A DNA stretch of 64,000 nucleotides from Lachnospiraceae bacterium (GCA_004556565.1 SFGN01000001.1:75112-139111); one strand, 5' to 3'. Counted from the first letter of the stretch, positions 45,483 to 54,807 are shown. Translations and numbers: made by a program. Notes: generated by a model not told the origin, from the letters alone.

Positions 45483-46286
45483 TTAACATCTGCAGAACAT
45501 ACAGAAGAACTGCATCATACAAAGGCTGATGCACATCCTGTTCATACTTTCTGCATACTTCTGGAATTCCTTTCCGGCTTCATTATAATCACTGCCGGTC
45601 TGCCTCATACTCTTCAGTGCATTCTGATAAACCTGATTCGACGGTTCCATCTGAATCGCTTTTTGAATCTGCTCCAACGCCAGGACATGATTACCCTTGC
45701 CGTAATTCGTCAGTGCACTTAAGTAAAACCATCTTGCATTCCTCCGGCCGCTGACAATACTGTTCAATGTCTGTCCGGCATACCCATACTGCCTCATATT
45801 GATAAAATCAATCACCTGACGGATATCGTCACTGTCTCCCGGTTCTGCTGAAGGACGCGGCGGCTCGCCGGAACTTCTTCCAAAACCGAACAGATCTTCA
45901 AATCCAAATCCTCCGGAATCACCGTATCCTCCCTGTCCATAGCCTCCCTGTCCGTAGCCGTTCTGGCGATTCTGCCCGTAAGGATTGCCATAAGAACCAT
46001 TGCCCCCATAAGAATTACCATAGGGATTGCCATTACCGTACGGTCCGCCGTAAGGATTCCTGTAGGAATCCGATCTTCCTCCGGGTCCTTGCTGTTTTTT
46101 ATATTTTTCCGGATTATTCAGCATATCATATGCTTCATTAATTTCATTCATTTTTTCAGCTGCCTGAGGGTCATCCGGATGTAAATCAGGATGATATTCT
46201 TTTGCTTTTTTTCTGTATGCTCTTTTTATTTCGTCTTTATCGGCATCCGGTGAAATGCCAAGTACCTTGTACGGGTCATCAATCAT
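45483..46286 (-). CDS. J-domain cochaperone with glycine/tyrosine/asparagine-rich linker
   Basis: 267 residues. A J domain occupies 1-70 with HPD in KEYHPDLHPDD. Residues about 75-130 are a low-complexity G/Y/N/Q/P stretch with repeated GNPYG/GQGGYG words. Residues 150-230 form TPR-like helices (NYGKGNHVLALEQIQKAIQM). The last 20 residues are rich in Met and Cys and hydrophobic, so they may insert in a membrane or bind metal. It overlaps the DUF5685 gene by 8 bp and likely stimulates the DnaK-like partner. Confidence 0.88.
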   Translation of the reverse strand: MIDDPYKVLGISPDADKDEIKRAYRKKAKEYHPDLHPDDPQAAEKMNEINEAYDMLNNPEKYKKQQGPGGRSDSYRNPYGGPYGNGNPYGNSYGGNGSYGNPYGQNRQNGYGQGGYGQGGYGDSGGFGFEDLFGFGRSSGEPPRPSAEPGDSDDIRQVIDFINMRQYGYAGQTLNSIVSGRRNARWFYLSALTNYGKGNHVLALEQIQKAIQMEPSNQVYQNALKSMRQTGSDYNEAGKEFQKYAESMNRMCISLCMMQFFCMFCRC

Positions 46287-47103
46287 GAGGTGGCTCCTTT
46301 CCGGCGATTTTCAAATAATATTGCTGCCACACACCGCCATATAAAATATTCCTGATAAGATGTATGTCCTTGACGATCGGAAGTTTTTCAAACTCTTCCG
46401 TCGCTTTTCCAATCGTCATTGTCAAAATCTGTTCCATCTCTTCCGGCTTTTTCTTCATCTTATCCAGCGGGTTATAGTTTTGTTTTTTCTGGTCTTTTTT
46501 GTAATCCATCACCGCATCCATAAGGTAAACAAACTTTCCGATTTCATATCCGATCGTCCGCAGAGAGCCACTCCAGAAATCATCCTTATATACAAATAAT
46601 TCTGACAGCATCCTGCCGGAACAATTGATTGCATCATCAGGAAGTGATGTGACATCTTTTTCAATTCTGTTCAGTTCCCGGATATTGGCGGCGATCGCCA
46701 TGCACTGTCTGGGATATTTTTCTTTCACCTGAGAGAACTTTTCTTTCAATAGCTTCGCATAACTGTAACTTGCACGGTTATGCTCATCATTCCAGTCATC
46801 CAGACATTTATAATAAGACAGGGCAATGGTCATATTTGCAGCGTATTCAGTAAATGGTGTCTCGATGGCTATCCTGCGGCCAAAAGGATGAACGCCGCAT
46901 CGGAATTCTGTTTCAATTTCCTCCGGTTCATACAGTGCAGAAAGGAATAAAATCAGAAACGCCATGTCGTAGCTCAGGCAGAGCCTCTCAATCTGGCCGA
47001 ACTCTTTTTTCAGCGATTTACACAGGCCGCAGTATATTCCCTGATATCGTTCTATTTCCTCCTTCGACAGGCTGCTTCTATTGCAGGTAATATATCCAAA
47101 CAT
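46279..47103 (-). CDS. DUF5685-type helical protein with acidic motifs
   Basis: 274 residues, all-helical. The N-terminal block has CNRSSLSKEEIERYQGIYCGLCKSL with three cysteines. Two acidic motifs, CLDDWNDE near residue 100 and LMDAVMDYKKD near 193, are placed like the metal-binding motifs of isoprenoid synthase folds. That resemblance is suggestive only. It is the first gene of the cluster with DnaJ, DnaK, zinc ribbon and CmpB-like genes, so it may be a client or partner of the chaperones. Confidence 0.7.
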   Translation of the reverse strand: MFGYITCNRSSLSKEEIERYQGIYCGLCKSLKKEFGQIERLCLSYDMAFLILFLSALYEPEEIETEFRCGVHPFGRRIAIETPFTEYAANMTIALSYYKCLDDWNDEHNRASYSYAKLLKEKFSQVKEKYPRQCMAIAANIRELNRIEKDVTSLPDDAINCSGRMLSELFVYKDDFWSGSLRTIGYEIGKFVYLMDAVMDYKKDQKKQNYNPLDKMKKKPEEMEQILTMTIGKATEEFEKLPIVKDIHLIRNILYGGVWQQYYLKIAGKEPPHD

Positions 47104-47165
47104 ATCCTTCTAATCTGCCTTTCGTGCTTATTAAACAGTTTCCGGAACGGTGTAAAAATCCACAC

Positions 47166-47206
47166 AAAAATGGTCCTCCGGACCATTTTTTCATATACTT
47201 GACAAC
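47166..47206. repeat. Palindromic intergenic element, copy 2
   Basis: AAAAATGGTCC and GGACCATTTTTT form the same hairpin as at 41496-41520, differing at one loop base, and the same flank (catat-cttg-caac) follows in the same orientation. A weakly similar sequence lies at 37180-37245. The copies share no protein coding. Confidence 0.65.
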
Positions 47207-47254
47207 CTTCAGGACCTGCCGCCGGCAGCACCCTCCGGATGCTTTTGTAACCTG

Positions 47255-47290
47255 AAAAAACTGCCGTGCTCGAAAACAGCGGCAGTTTCC
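47255..47290 (-). terminator. Terminator after glgB
   Basis: On the minus strand AAACTGCCG and CGGCAGTTT arms with a 13-base loop are followed by TTTTTT. It is about 90 bp past the glgB stop. Confidence 0.75.
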
Positions 47291-47379
47291 TCTTCCTAAA
47301 CTGTTTGATTTTAAACAATTATAGTACAAACAGATGAAACGTCAATAGAGTTTATACTCTTTTAATTGACTTTTGATAA

Positions 47380-49167
47380 TTATAATATTTTAAAATAATA
47401 TGCCGAAAACGGACTCAAAGTAATTTCAAATTTATCTTCTTCAGGAAGAAGTGTCCACTCTTCCTGCCACCGTTCTCCTCCATATATCGTGCGGTCACTG
47501 GCAAGAAGTAATTCCAGTTTTTCGGTATCTTCTATCCGGAAAGAATATTCTTCCTGAACAGTATCTGAAAAATTAAACAAAGCTGCAATACGCTCCTTTT
47601 TCCCTTTACGCTCAATGGCATAAATACATTTTTCTTCCTGGTGGCAGTCGATCCAGCGAAATCCCTCCCGTTCATAATCCGCCTCATATAATGCAGGATG
47701 TTCAAGATACAGGTGATTTAAATCGTTCATAAATCGCTGAAATTCCTGATGTTTCGGATAAACGAGCAGATCCCAGTCCTGCTGCCGTTTTTCATCCCAC
47801 TCCCTGAGCTGCCCGATTTCATTTCCCATAAAATTCAGTTTTTTGCCCGGATGCGCAAACATATACATATAAAATGCTCTCGCCTGCGGGAATTTGGCAT
47901 CATACTGTCCGTTCATCTTCTGAAGAATCGTCGCTTTTCCGTGCACCACTTCATCGTGTGACAGAGGAAGCAGAAATTTGGCATCGTAATAGTACATCAT
48001 AGAAAATGTCAGTTTATGGTAATCCTCCGTCCGTTTTGCCGGCTCCGTCCGGAAATAATTCAGCGTATCGTTCATCCATCCCATGTCCCATTTATAATCA
48101 AATCCCATTCCGCCGACGCTTACCGGGTCTGTGATTTTCGGGAAACATGTGGAATCCTCTGCTGCCAGTATAATTCCTGGATGGCGTTCCTTAAGTCCCT
48201 GGTTCATATACTTCACAAATTCCACTGCATTATAATTTACTCCCCGCTCCGGACTTCCCTGCCAGTAAATAATCCGGCTAATCGCATCCATGCGGATTCC
48301 ATCCATATGATACTCGGAAAGCCAGTAATCCGCTGCCGACTGCAGGAAGCTTCGCACTTCGCCACGGGAATGCATAAAATTACAGCTTCCCCATTCGCTG
48401 TATCCGACCGCATTATTCGGATATTCATAAAGCGGCGTACCGTCATAATTCTTCAGTCCATAACCGTCCACTGCAAAATGTACCGGCACAAAATCAAGAA
48501 GCACCCCTATCTCATTCTGATGGCAGGCATCCACAAATGCTTTCAGCTGATCCGCCGTCCCATACCTGGAAGTAGGGCTGAAAAATCCGGTACTCTGATA
48601 GCCCCATGATTCATCGCACGGATATTCATTCAGCGGCATGATTTCCAGATAATTATATCCGTTTTCTTTAAGATACGGAATAAGAATTTCTGCCATTTCC
48701 TCATAATTATACCACTCATCAGGTTTCTCCCCCGGTTTACGGAAAGAACCGAAATGCACCTCATAAATATTCAATGGTGCGGTGTAGCATGTATCCTTTT
48801 CTTTCATCCAGCTTTCATCGTGGAACTGATACGCGTTCATATCTCTCAGTATAGATGCATTTGCAGGTCGGAGTTCCATCCCATAACCATAAGGGTCACA
48901 ATGATCAATAAACTGTCCGTCGGCCTGATATATCCTGTACTTATACATTTCTCCGGGTTTTGCACTTTCCACATAACATTCCCAGAACTGCCCGTCGTGT
49001 ACACGCTTCATCTCCAGTTCTTTCCATCTGCTGAACTCACCGATCAAGGCGACTTTTCTTGCCGCCGGTGCAAAGGTCCGAAATACTGCCCCCGATTCAG
49101 TCACATGTGCACCCAGGTATTGATGCGCATCAAATATTTTTCCTGTATAAAATCCGTAAAAATCCAT
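47380..49167 (-). CDS. glgB: 1,4-alpha-glucan branching enzyme
   Basis: Makes alpha-1,6 branches in glycogen. 595 residues from the ATG at 49167 (GGAGGG 6 bp upstream); the frame upstream adds nine residues without support. A CBM48 domain (GAHVTESGAVFRTFAP) precedes the GH13 barrel with nucleophile Asp in GIRMDAISR, acid Glu in AAEDST and LSHDEVVHGK. It lacks the extra N-terminal domain of longer enzymes. No other glg genes are near. Confidence 0.95.
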   Translation of the reverse strand: MDFYGFYTGKIFDAHQYLGAHVTESGAVFRTFAPAARKVALIGEFSRWKELEMKRVHDGQFWECYVESAKPGEMYKYRIYQADGQFIDHCDPYGYGMELRPANASILRDMNAYQFHDESWMKEKDTCYTAPLNIYEVHFGSFRKPGEKPDEWYNYEEMAEILIPYLKENGYNYLEIMPLNEYPCDESWGYQSTGFFSPTSRYGTADQLKAFVDACHQNEIGVLLDFVPVHFAVDGYGLKNYDGTPLYEYPNNAVGYSEWGSCNFMHSRGEVRSFLQSAADYWLSEYHMDGIRMDAISRIIYWQGSPERGVNYNAVEFVKYMNQGLKERHPGIILAAEDSTCFPKITDPVSVGGMGFDYKWDMGWMNDTLNYFRTEPAKRTEDYHKLTFSMMYYYDAKFLLPLSHDEVVHGKATILQKMNGQYDAKFPQARAFYMYMFAHPGKKLNFMGNEIGQLREWDEKRQQDWDLLVYPKHQEFQRFMNDLNHLYLEHPALYEADYEREGFRWIDCHQEEKCIYAIERKGKKERIAALFNFSDTVQEEYSFRIEDTEKLELLLASDRTIYGGERWQEEWTLLPEEDKFEITLSPFSAYYFKIL

Positions 49168-49361
49168 AATTTCCCTCCAAAAAATAATAGACACCCGTCG
49201 TTTTTCCTGTATAATAATTTTAAGTAAATTAATCAGCCCTGTCCACCGACAATCTGAAAAAAACGACGGATAACCAACGATTTTATAAAAAAGTGGAATA
49301 ACTTCTTTCAGAAATTATTTAAACAAGACGGCTGATTTATCAGTACACGGGAGGTTATTAT

Positions 49362-49898
49362 ATGGATTTACGAATTGAAAAAAGTGAAAAAGCAATCAGA
49401 AATGCTTTTTTGGAACTTCGTTCCAAAAAACCGCTGGAAAAAATCACCGTAAAAGAGCTGTGCGCCCTGTCTATGATTAACAAATCCACTTTTTACTCCC
49501 ATTATCAGGATATCTTCGACCTCTCTGACACACTGGAAAATGAGGTCATTGAATCCATACTGGATAGTCTTTCCCCTGAACAGCAATATATTCCCGGACA
49601 TCCGGAAGCTTTTACCCGCGGGCTTTGCTTTGCATTCATGTCGCATTATTCCCTGACCGCCACTCTCTTTTCAGGCAGGGAGCAGAGCCGCCTGACCACC
49701 ATGCTTGAGAAAGGAATCAAAGAAAGGATTTTTGAAAAGTATCCCGCATACCGGGACGACACTACACAAAATATTGTTCTGTCCTACTGCATACAGGGCG
49801 CTTATTACGCTTTCATAAACAACCGTGACACGGACATTGAAACTGTAATTGATGTCATCTGCAACGTCAACAATGCAATCGGGAAGCTGGCGGAATAA
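49362..49898 (+). CDS. TetR/AcrR-family regulator
   Basis: 178 residues. The N-terminal helix-turn-helix (ITVKELCALSMINKSTFYSHY) is characteristic. The C-terminal ligand-binding part is helical with no recognisable ligand. The ATG follows GGGAGG. It is divergent from glgB, with 194 bp between, and could control either itself or a neighbour; nothing in the sequence points to a specific target. Confidence 0.88.
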   Translation: MDLRIEKSEKAIRNAFLELRSKKPLEKITVKELCALSMINKSTFYSHYQDIFDLSDTLENEVIESILDSLSPEQQYIPGHPEAFTRGLCFAFMSHYSLTATLFSGREQSRLTTMLEKGIKERIFEKYPAYRDDTTQNIVLSYCIQGAYYAFINNRDTDIETVIDVICNVNNAIGKLAE

Positions 49899-49917
49899 GC
49901 CTGCCGGTTCTGTTATT

Positions 49918-50454
49918 TTAGAAATTCTCCACCAGAATCTGGCAGCTCTTCATGGTTTCCAGGGCTGCCTCATGTTTTTCCACAGTGACACCGGCGCAGC
50001 AGGAAGCATCCACATAAATCGGGACTTCCGGCATATTTGCCTTTAAAAGAAAAGCATTTGACACTACGCAGATGTCTGTGCACACTCCGATCAGCTCAAT
50101 TGAATCTATCGGCGATTTTTGGTTTTCCTGCGCCAGTGCCGCTGCCAGTTCCAGGCTTCCGAAAGTCGGCTTGCAATAAACCGGCCAGTTCTTTTCCTTT
50201 TGTATTCTGTCCAGCCCGTCAATCAATTCCCAGCCGCATGAGCCTTCTATACAATGCCCCACAGGAAGATACTTTCCCTCCTGTGTGGAAAGATAATCTG
50301 CATGATGGGTGTCTTTAGTAAAAATAACTTTTCCGTCAAAATTCTGAACTTTTTCAACCACATTTCCTTCAATCTTCCGTGCCTCCTCGCTGCCGAGCAC
50401 GCCGGATACAAAATCATTTTGCATATCAATTACAATTAAATATCTGTCTGCCAT
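49918..50454 (-). CDS. Cysteine hydrolase of the isochorismatase/nicotinamidase fold
   Basis: 178 residues from the ATG at 50454 (AAAGGAGATG upstream; the frame start at a TTG six codons earlier lies in that site). The triad is Asp in VIDMQNDF, Lys in YCKPTFGS and Cys in VCTDICVVS. These features and the short length are close to nicotinamidase-like enzymes, which recycle NAD, but other amide substrates are possible. It is convergent with the TetR gene. Confidence 0.88.
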   Translation of the reverse strand: MADRYLIVIDMQNDFVSGVLGSEEARKIEGNVVEKVQNFDGKVIFTKDTHHADYLSTQEGKYLPVGHCIEGSCGWELIDGLDRIQKEKNWPVYCKPTFGSLELAAALAQENQKSPIDSIELIGVCTDICVVSNAFLLKANMPEVPIYVDASCCAGVTVEKHEAALETMKSCQILVENF

Positions 50455-50685
50455 AAAAACATCTCCTTTCAAAAATATTATACGGCAAAATGTTGTCCGT
50501 CAGCAACCTGTAATACAAAGAATTAACACTTGCAGTTTTTCTTTTTCAATGATAGCATAAATGCAGTGATACGCATGCACAGCGGCAATAATATTTCTGC
50601 AGCTACAGTATTATCATTACGTCTGCTTTGCAGCCCCGTGTCTGACACTAACACGCAGATATGAGTCTTAAACAGGAGGCCTGTC

Positions 50686-51051
50686 ATGAAATATTTACAA
50701 CAATTCAGCATTATTTTAATCATATCATTTGTCGGTGAGATTCTGCATCACATTATACCGTTTCCAATTCCGGCAAGCATTTATGGAATCGTGATTCTGT
50801 TCCTTCTCCTGGAATTCAACATCCTTCCTCTTTCTTCCGTGAAAGATGCCGGGAAATTTCTGATCGAGATTATGCCGGTCATGTTCATTCCGGCAGCAGT
50901 TGAACTGATGGATGTATGGGATGTTATCCGTCCCTCTTTTCTCCCATACATAATCATTACACTGGCATCTACCGTCATTGTAATGGCTGTGTCCGGAAAA
51001 GTGACTGAATTTATCGTCCGTAAGAAGAAAGCAGGTGAGAACCATGAATAA
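50686..51051 (+). CDS. LrgA/CidA-family membrane protein
   Basis: 121 residues with four hydrophobic segments and the family word PIPASIYGIV. CidA/LrgA proteins affect murein hydrolase activity and cell lysis, or transport small metabolites such as pyruvate in some Firmicutes. The ATG has AGGAGG upstream. The stop overlaps the following lrgB-like start by 8 bp, so the pair is coupled. Confidence 0.88.
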   Translation: MKYLQQFSIILIISFVGEILHHIIPFPIPASIYGIVILFLLLEFNILPLSSVKDAGKFLIEIMPVMFIPAAVELMDVWDVIRPSFLPYIIITLASTVIVMAVSGKVTEFIVRKKKAGENHE

Positions 51052-51736
51052 TTTTTTGACCGAATCTGTGTTTTTCGGACTGGTATTAAGCCTTTCTTCC
51101 TATGTCGTCGGAACATGGCTGAAAAAAAGATTTAAGCTGGCTGTCCTGAATCCTCTATTGCTCTCCATCATCATGACAATCCTCGTCCTGCTGATTACGG
51201 GAGTCGATTATCAGAATTATTATACCGGAGCAAAATATATCAGCTATCTGCTGACTCCTGCAACTGTCAGCCTTGCAATCCCGCTGTATGAACAGATGGA
51301 GATTCTGAAAAAGAACTGGAAAGCTGTGATTGCCGGAATCGTATCCGGCGTACTGACCGCACTATGCAGTATCCTTTTCATGGCTTATCTTTTCGGGCTT
51401 GGACACGCAGAATATGTCACTCTGCTGCCAAAATCCATAACCACCGCCATCGGGATGGATGTCTCAGCGGAACTTGGCGGATATGTGTCAATTACTGTGG
51501 CAGTTATCATTATAACCGGTGTGTTTGGAAATGTAATTGCGGAAACAGTATTCCGTATTTTTCGCATTAAAGAGCCTGTTGCAAAAGGAATTGCCCTCGG
51601 AACATCTGCGCATGCGATCGGCACATCCAAAGCTATGGAGCTTGGCGGAATTGAAGGTGCGATGAGCAGCCTGTCCATCGTGGTATGCGGCATCCTGACT
51701 GTATTTGGCACAACATTGTTTGCACAGTTCTTATAA
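51044..51736 (+). CDS. LrgB/CidB-family membrane protein
   Basis: 230 residues from the ATG at 51044 (AGGTGA 5 bp upstream; three codons earlier is another ATG). Several membrane segments and family blocks KSITTAIGMDVS and GTSAHAIGTSKAMELG are present. Acts with LrgA in membrane permeability, lysis control or metabolite transport. A terminator follows. Confidence 0.9.
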   Translation: MNNFLTESVFFGLVLSLSSYVVGTWLKKRFKLAVLNPLLLSIIMTILVLLITGVDYQNYYTGAKYISYLLTPATVSLAIPLYEQMEILKKNWKAVIAGIVSGVLTALCSILFMAYLFGLGHAEYVTLLPKSITTAIGMDVSAELGGYVSITVAVIIITGVFGNVIAETVFRIFRIKEPVAKGIALGTSAHAIGTSKAMELGGIEGAMSSLSIVVCGILTVFGTTLFAQFL

Positions 51737-51790
51737 AATCTTTATCTTCGGTTCATGACTTTTGATCGTACAATCTTTTATAACAGATAA

Positions 51791-51843
51791 AACATAAATC
51801 CCTCCGGATCATATCTCTATGACTCGAAGGGATTTTTATTTTT
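51791..51843. terminator. Terminator between LrgB and the transporter
   Basis: AAATCCCT and AGGGATTT arms with a loop of about 25 bases, followed by TTTTATTTTTC on the plus strand. It lies between convergent units and may serve both. Confidence 0.7.
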
Positions 51844-51953
51844 CTTAACTGATATCAACAGCTTCACATTCATCCTCTTTTGAGAATCTCTGTCAGCCCT
51901 GATACAATAATGCATGATACAGCCTGCATCATCTTTTTCGCAATTTTCTTTTC

Positions 51954-53201
51954 CTACAAGAGAATAATGATAAACTGCGATACAAGCACAACCGTAATCA
52001 ATGCGATCGGATATGTTGCGGCATAAGAAGAAGCAATGTCATCAGAACCGGTTACATTGATCAACGTTCCAAGTGCAGGAGTACTGGTCATACCGCCTGT
52101 AATTGAGCCAAGTGCGTTGAGAAGGCTGAACTTGAGCACATATACTGCAAAAAGATAACCTACGATCATCGGTATTAATGTCATGACAACACCGTACAAG
52201 AAATAAACCGGCTTGAAGTACTGGACAAATTTTGCTCCTCCGGCAACACCTGCGCCGATGAGGAAGAGCATAAGTCCAAGCTCGCGGAATACTTCCAGAA
52301 CTTTCTTCTCAACTTTTAAGCTGATGCAGCCTATATGTCCGAAATGTCCGAATACCAGTGCAGTGAGAAGAGCTCCGCCTGTCGTCGTAAGTGAAAATGC
52401 TGTTCCTGAAAGCCCTGCTGATGTAAGCGGGATTTTAACCGCGCCTACAATAATTCCGATAACTGCGGCAAGTGAAAATGCCATAAGTCCAAAGCTGTCC
52501 ATCTCATAAAGCTTTCCTTTATACTCATTTTTATGTCCTGATGCCGCAACAACAATCTTCGCTTTTTCTTTTTCCATATCAGCTTTCACAATCTTCGGAA
52601 TGAGCTGAACGAAAAGAACAACTCCGACAACACCAAACAGATAAGCAATACCATATCCTACAGTAACTGCGCTTTCATATTCCGCAGCAACAGTTGCTTT
52701 CGCAGCCGAAAATGCAGGTGTGCTTGTCAGTGATCCTGAAAGAAGGCCTACCAGCATTGCCACGAATTCCTTCGGATTTGACTCTGCGCCGACACCGATA
52801 AAGTAGCATGCAACACAGGCAATACCGCTGGAGAGGATAATGATAACACCGAGAAGTATGTACGACTTGTAATTTTTCTTCAAATCCTTAAAGAAATTCG
52901 GACCTGCGATAAAACCAACAGATGTAACAAACATAATAAGCCCGATATTCTCAATAATCTTAAGTCCGCTTGAACTGATGTCTACTGCTGTTTCGCCGAC
53001 AGCCTGTGTGATTGATGCACTCATCTGGCTTGCAAAGAAAGCACCGTAAAGAAGAGCGATAACAAACACACCGGCAGTTCCCAAAGAAATTCCTTTGATT
53101 GTGACACGGCCAAGCATATAACCCAGTGCTGCTATAATAAACACAGAAAACATTAAAAATGAAATTCCTGTAACAGAAATAACACCGCCGAATAAATTCA
53201 T
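51954..53201 (-). CDS. AspT/YidE-type dicarboxylate-amino acid antiporter-like transporter
   Basis: 415 residues with about ten membrane segments in two related halves. Each half has a repeat with an SLTSTPAFSAAK or SITGGMTSTPALG motif, as in the AspT/YidE duplication family (PF06826). The TrkA-C domains found in many members are not seen; a cytosolic loop around 220-240 is short. It follows the fumarase genes and closes the fumarate reductase gene set, so exchange or export of a C4 acid is a reasonable inference. AGGAGG precedes the ATG. Confidence 0.85.
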   Translation of the reverse strand: MNLFGGVISVTGISFLMFSVFIIAALGYMLGRVTIKGISLGTAGVFVIALLYGAFFASQMSASITQAVGETAVDISSSGLKIIENIGLIMFVTSVGFIAGPNFFKDLKKNYKSYILLGVIIILSSGIACVACYFIGVGAESNPKEFVAMLVGLLSGSLTSTPAFSAAKATVAAEYESAVTVGYGIAYLFGVVGVVLFVQLIPKIVKADMEKEKAKIVVAASGHKNEYKGKLYEMDSFGLMAFSLAAVIGIIVGAVKIPLTSAGLSGTAFSLTTTGGALLTALVFGHFGHIGCISLKVEKKVLEVFRELGLMLFLIGAGVAGGAKFVQYFKPVYFLYGVVMTLIPMIVGYLFAVYVLKFSLLNALGSITGGMTSTPALGTLINVTGSDDIASSYAATYPIALITVVLVSQFIIILL

Positions 53202-53277
53202 GATTATTCCTCCTGTTTTACTTCACATGCAGAAAACCTGACTTCGGCAGCTTTTCTGCATTCTAAGATATCGCAAA

Positions 53278-53312
53278 TTTGCCAGAGGCAGTTTTCTTCT
53301 GCCTCTGACAAA
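53278..53312 (-). terminator. Hairpin between fumarase beta and the transporter
   Basis: TTTGCCAGAGGCAG-type arms pair with CTGCCTCTGACAAA across a 7-base loop. It is in the 123 bp gap before the transporter, with only a weak U run after it, so partial termination or an RNA processing site is more likely than a full stop. Confidence 0.5.
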
Positions 53313-53324
53313 CCTTTTTCGTCA

Positions 53325-53882
53325 TTACTTATGTGAATCCAGATATTCTTTTCTTCCTGACTCGTAGAGATTATTTCCTTCACTGTCAATAATAACCACA
53401 AGCGGCATATCCTCAACATAAAGCTTTCTTAAAGCCTCTGCTCCGAGATCTTCATAAGCAATCAGTTCACATTTTTTGATACATTTCGCGAGGAGCGCGC
53501 CTGCTCCGCCGATTGCCCCAAAATAAACACCGCTGTATTTCTTCATGGCTTCTACTACTTCCGGGAGACGTGCGCCTTTTCCGATCATACCTCTTGCCCC
53601 GACAGACATCATTGTCGGTGCATAAGCATCCATACGGCCGCTCGTTGTCGGTCCTGCGGAACCGATTACCTGTCCCGGCTTTGCCGGTGTCGGGCCTACA
53701 TAATAAATCGTTGCATCTGTCGGATCAAACGGGATGGGCTCGCCTTTTGCAAGTGCTTCACACATTCTCTTGTGTCCTGCATCACGGGAAGTATAAATTG
53801 TTCCTGTTACCAGTACCTGCTCTCCTGCATGAAGTGATTTCGCCAGTTCCTCCGTCAGCGGCAGTGTAATTCGTCTCTTCAT
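53325..53882 (-). CDS. Class I fumarase, beta subunit
   Basis: 185 residues of the C-terminal domain of Fe-S hydro-lyases (tartrate/fumarate subfamily). VGPTPAKPGQVIGSAGPTTS is the hallmark block, followed by KGARLPEVVEAM and YFGAIGGAGALLA. With the alpha subunit it interconverts malate and fumarate. It begins 1 bp after the alpha stop with GGAGGTGA upstream, so the two are coupled. The two-subunit form is typical of anaerobes. Confidence 0.93.
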   Translation of the reverse strand: MKRRITLPLTEELAKSLHAGEQVLVTGTIYTSRDAGHKRMCEALAKGEPIPFDPTDATIYYVGPTPAKPGQVIGSAGPTTSGRMDAYAPTMMSVGARGMIGKGARLPEVVEAMKKYSGVYFGAIGGAGALLAKCIKKCELIAYEDLGAEALRKLYVEDMPLVVIIDSEGNNLYESGRKEYLDSHK

Positions 53883-53883
53883 G

Positions 53884-54726
53884 TCAGATCACCTCCGTTT
53901 TGTGGCGGGTTACATGGCAGTTGATATTTATTGCACATGGCATTCCCGCAATATGTGTTGGCATTGTCTCAATATTCAGGCCGATTGCAGTCGTCTTTCC
54001 GCCGAAGCCCTGCGGCCCGATGCCAAGTTCATTAATTTTAGCAAGCATCTCTTTTTCCAGATCTGCATAGAACGGATCCGGGTTTTCTGAATCGATCGGA
54101 CGCATCAAAGCTTTTTTTGCAAGAAGAGCAGCTTTATCAAATGTTCCGCCGATTCCTACGCCGACAACCATCGGCGGGCACGGATTCGGACCTGCTGTCT
54201 CTACTGTCTCAATAATAAAATCTTTGATTCCCTGAAGGCCATGAGAAGGCTTGAACATACGGATAGCACTCATATTTTCACTTCCGAAGCCTTTAGGTCC
54301 GACTGTAATTTTAATGTTTTCCCCCGGAACGATTTCTGTATAAAGCATTGCCGGAGTATTGTCACCTGTATTGCCGCGGCGTACCGGATCTTTTACAACG
54401 GATTTTCTCAGATATCCGCTTTTATATCCGCGTCTTACACCTTCGTCGACAGCATCGGCAAGATTGCCGCCGGTCAGATGTACATCCTGTCCAATTTCAA
54501 GGAACACACATGCCATTCCTGTATCCTGGCAGATCGGTACACATTCTTTATCCGCAATTTCAAAATTCTCAATGATATTGTCAAGAACGCCTTTTGCAAT
54601 CTCTCCATCCTCACAGGCACGGCAATTTTTAATTGCGCATTTTACATCTTCCGGAAGATGCTCGTTTGCTGCGATGCAAAGTCTCTCAACCACATCTGTA
54701 ATCTGGCTTACTTCTATTTCACGCAT
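53884..54726 (-). CDS. Class I fumarase, alpha subunit
   Basis: 280 residues of the N-terminal Fe-S hydro-lyase domain. Likely cluster ligand cysteines lie in VPICQDTGMACVF and NPCPPMVVGVGIG, with NTGDNTPAMLYTE and IGPQGFGGKTTAIG blocks. The ATG follows AAAGGAGAT. It lies 81 bp after the fumarate reductase flavoprotein with a hairpin between, linking malate dehydration to fumarate reduction in the same operon. Confidence 0.93.
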   Translation of the reverse strand: MREIEVSQITDVVERLCIAANEHLPEDVKCAIKNCRACEDGEIAKGVLDNIIENFEIADKECVPICQDTGMACVFLEIGQDVHLTGGNLADAVDEGVRRGYKSGYLRKSVVKDPVRRGNTGDNTPAMLYTEIVPGENIKITVGPKGFGSENMSAIRMFKPSHGLQGIKDFIIETVETAGPNPCPPMVVGVGIGGTFDKAALLAKKALMRPIDSENPDPFYADLEKEMLAKINELGIGPQGFGGKTTAIGLNIETMPTHIAGMPCAININCHVTRHKTEVI

Positions 54727-54753
54727 AGCAATTCTATCTCCTTTCTGTTAACT

Positions 54754-54787
54754 GAAAAATGGGGCGGGCCATCCAGCCGACCCCATC
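54754..54787 (-). terminator. Hairpin and U tract between frdA-like and fumarase genes
   Basis: On the minus strand ATGGGG pairs with CCCCAT, with GGC-GCC pairing inside, and TTTTT follows. It has the form of an intrinsic terminator inside the operon and could reduce expression of the fumarase and transporter genes relative to the reductase. Confidence 0.7.
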
Positions 54788-54807
54788 TTTTTATTTCTGC
54801 CCGGATC

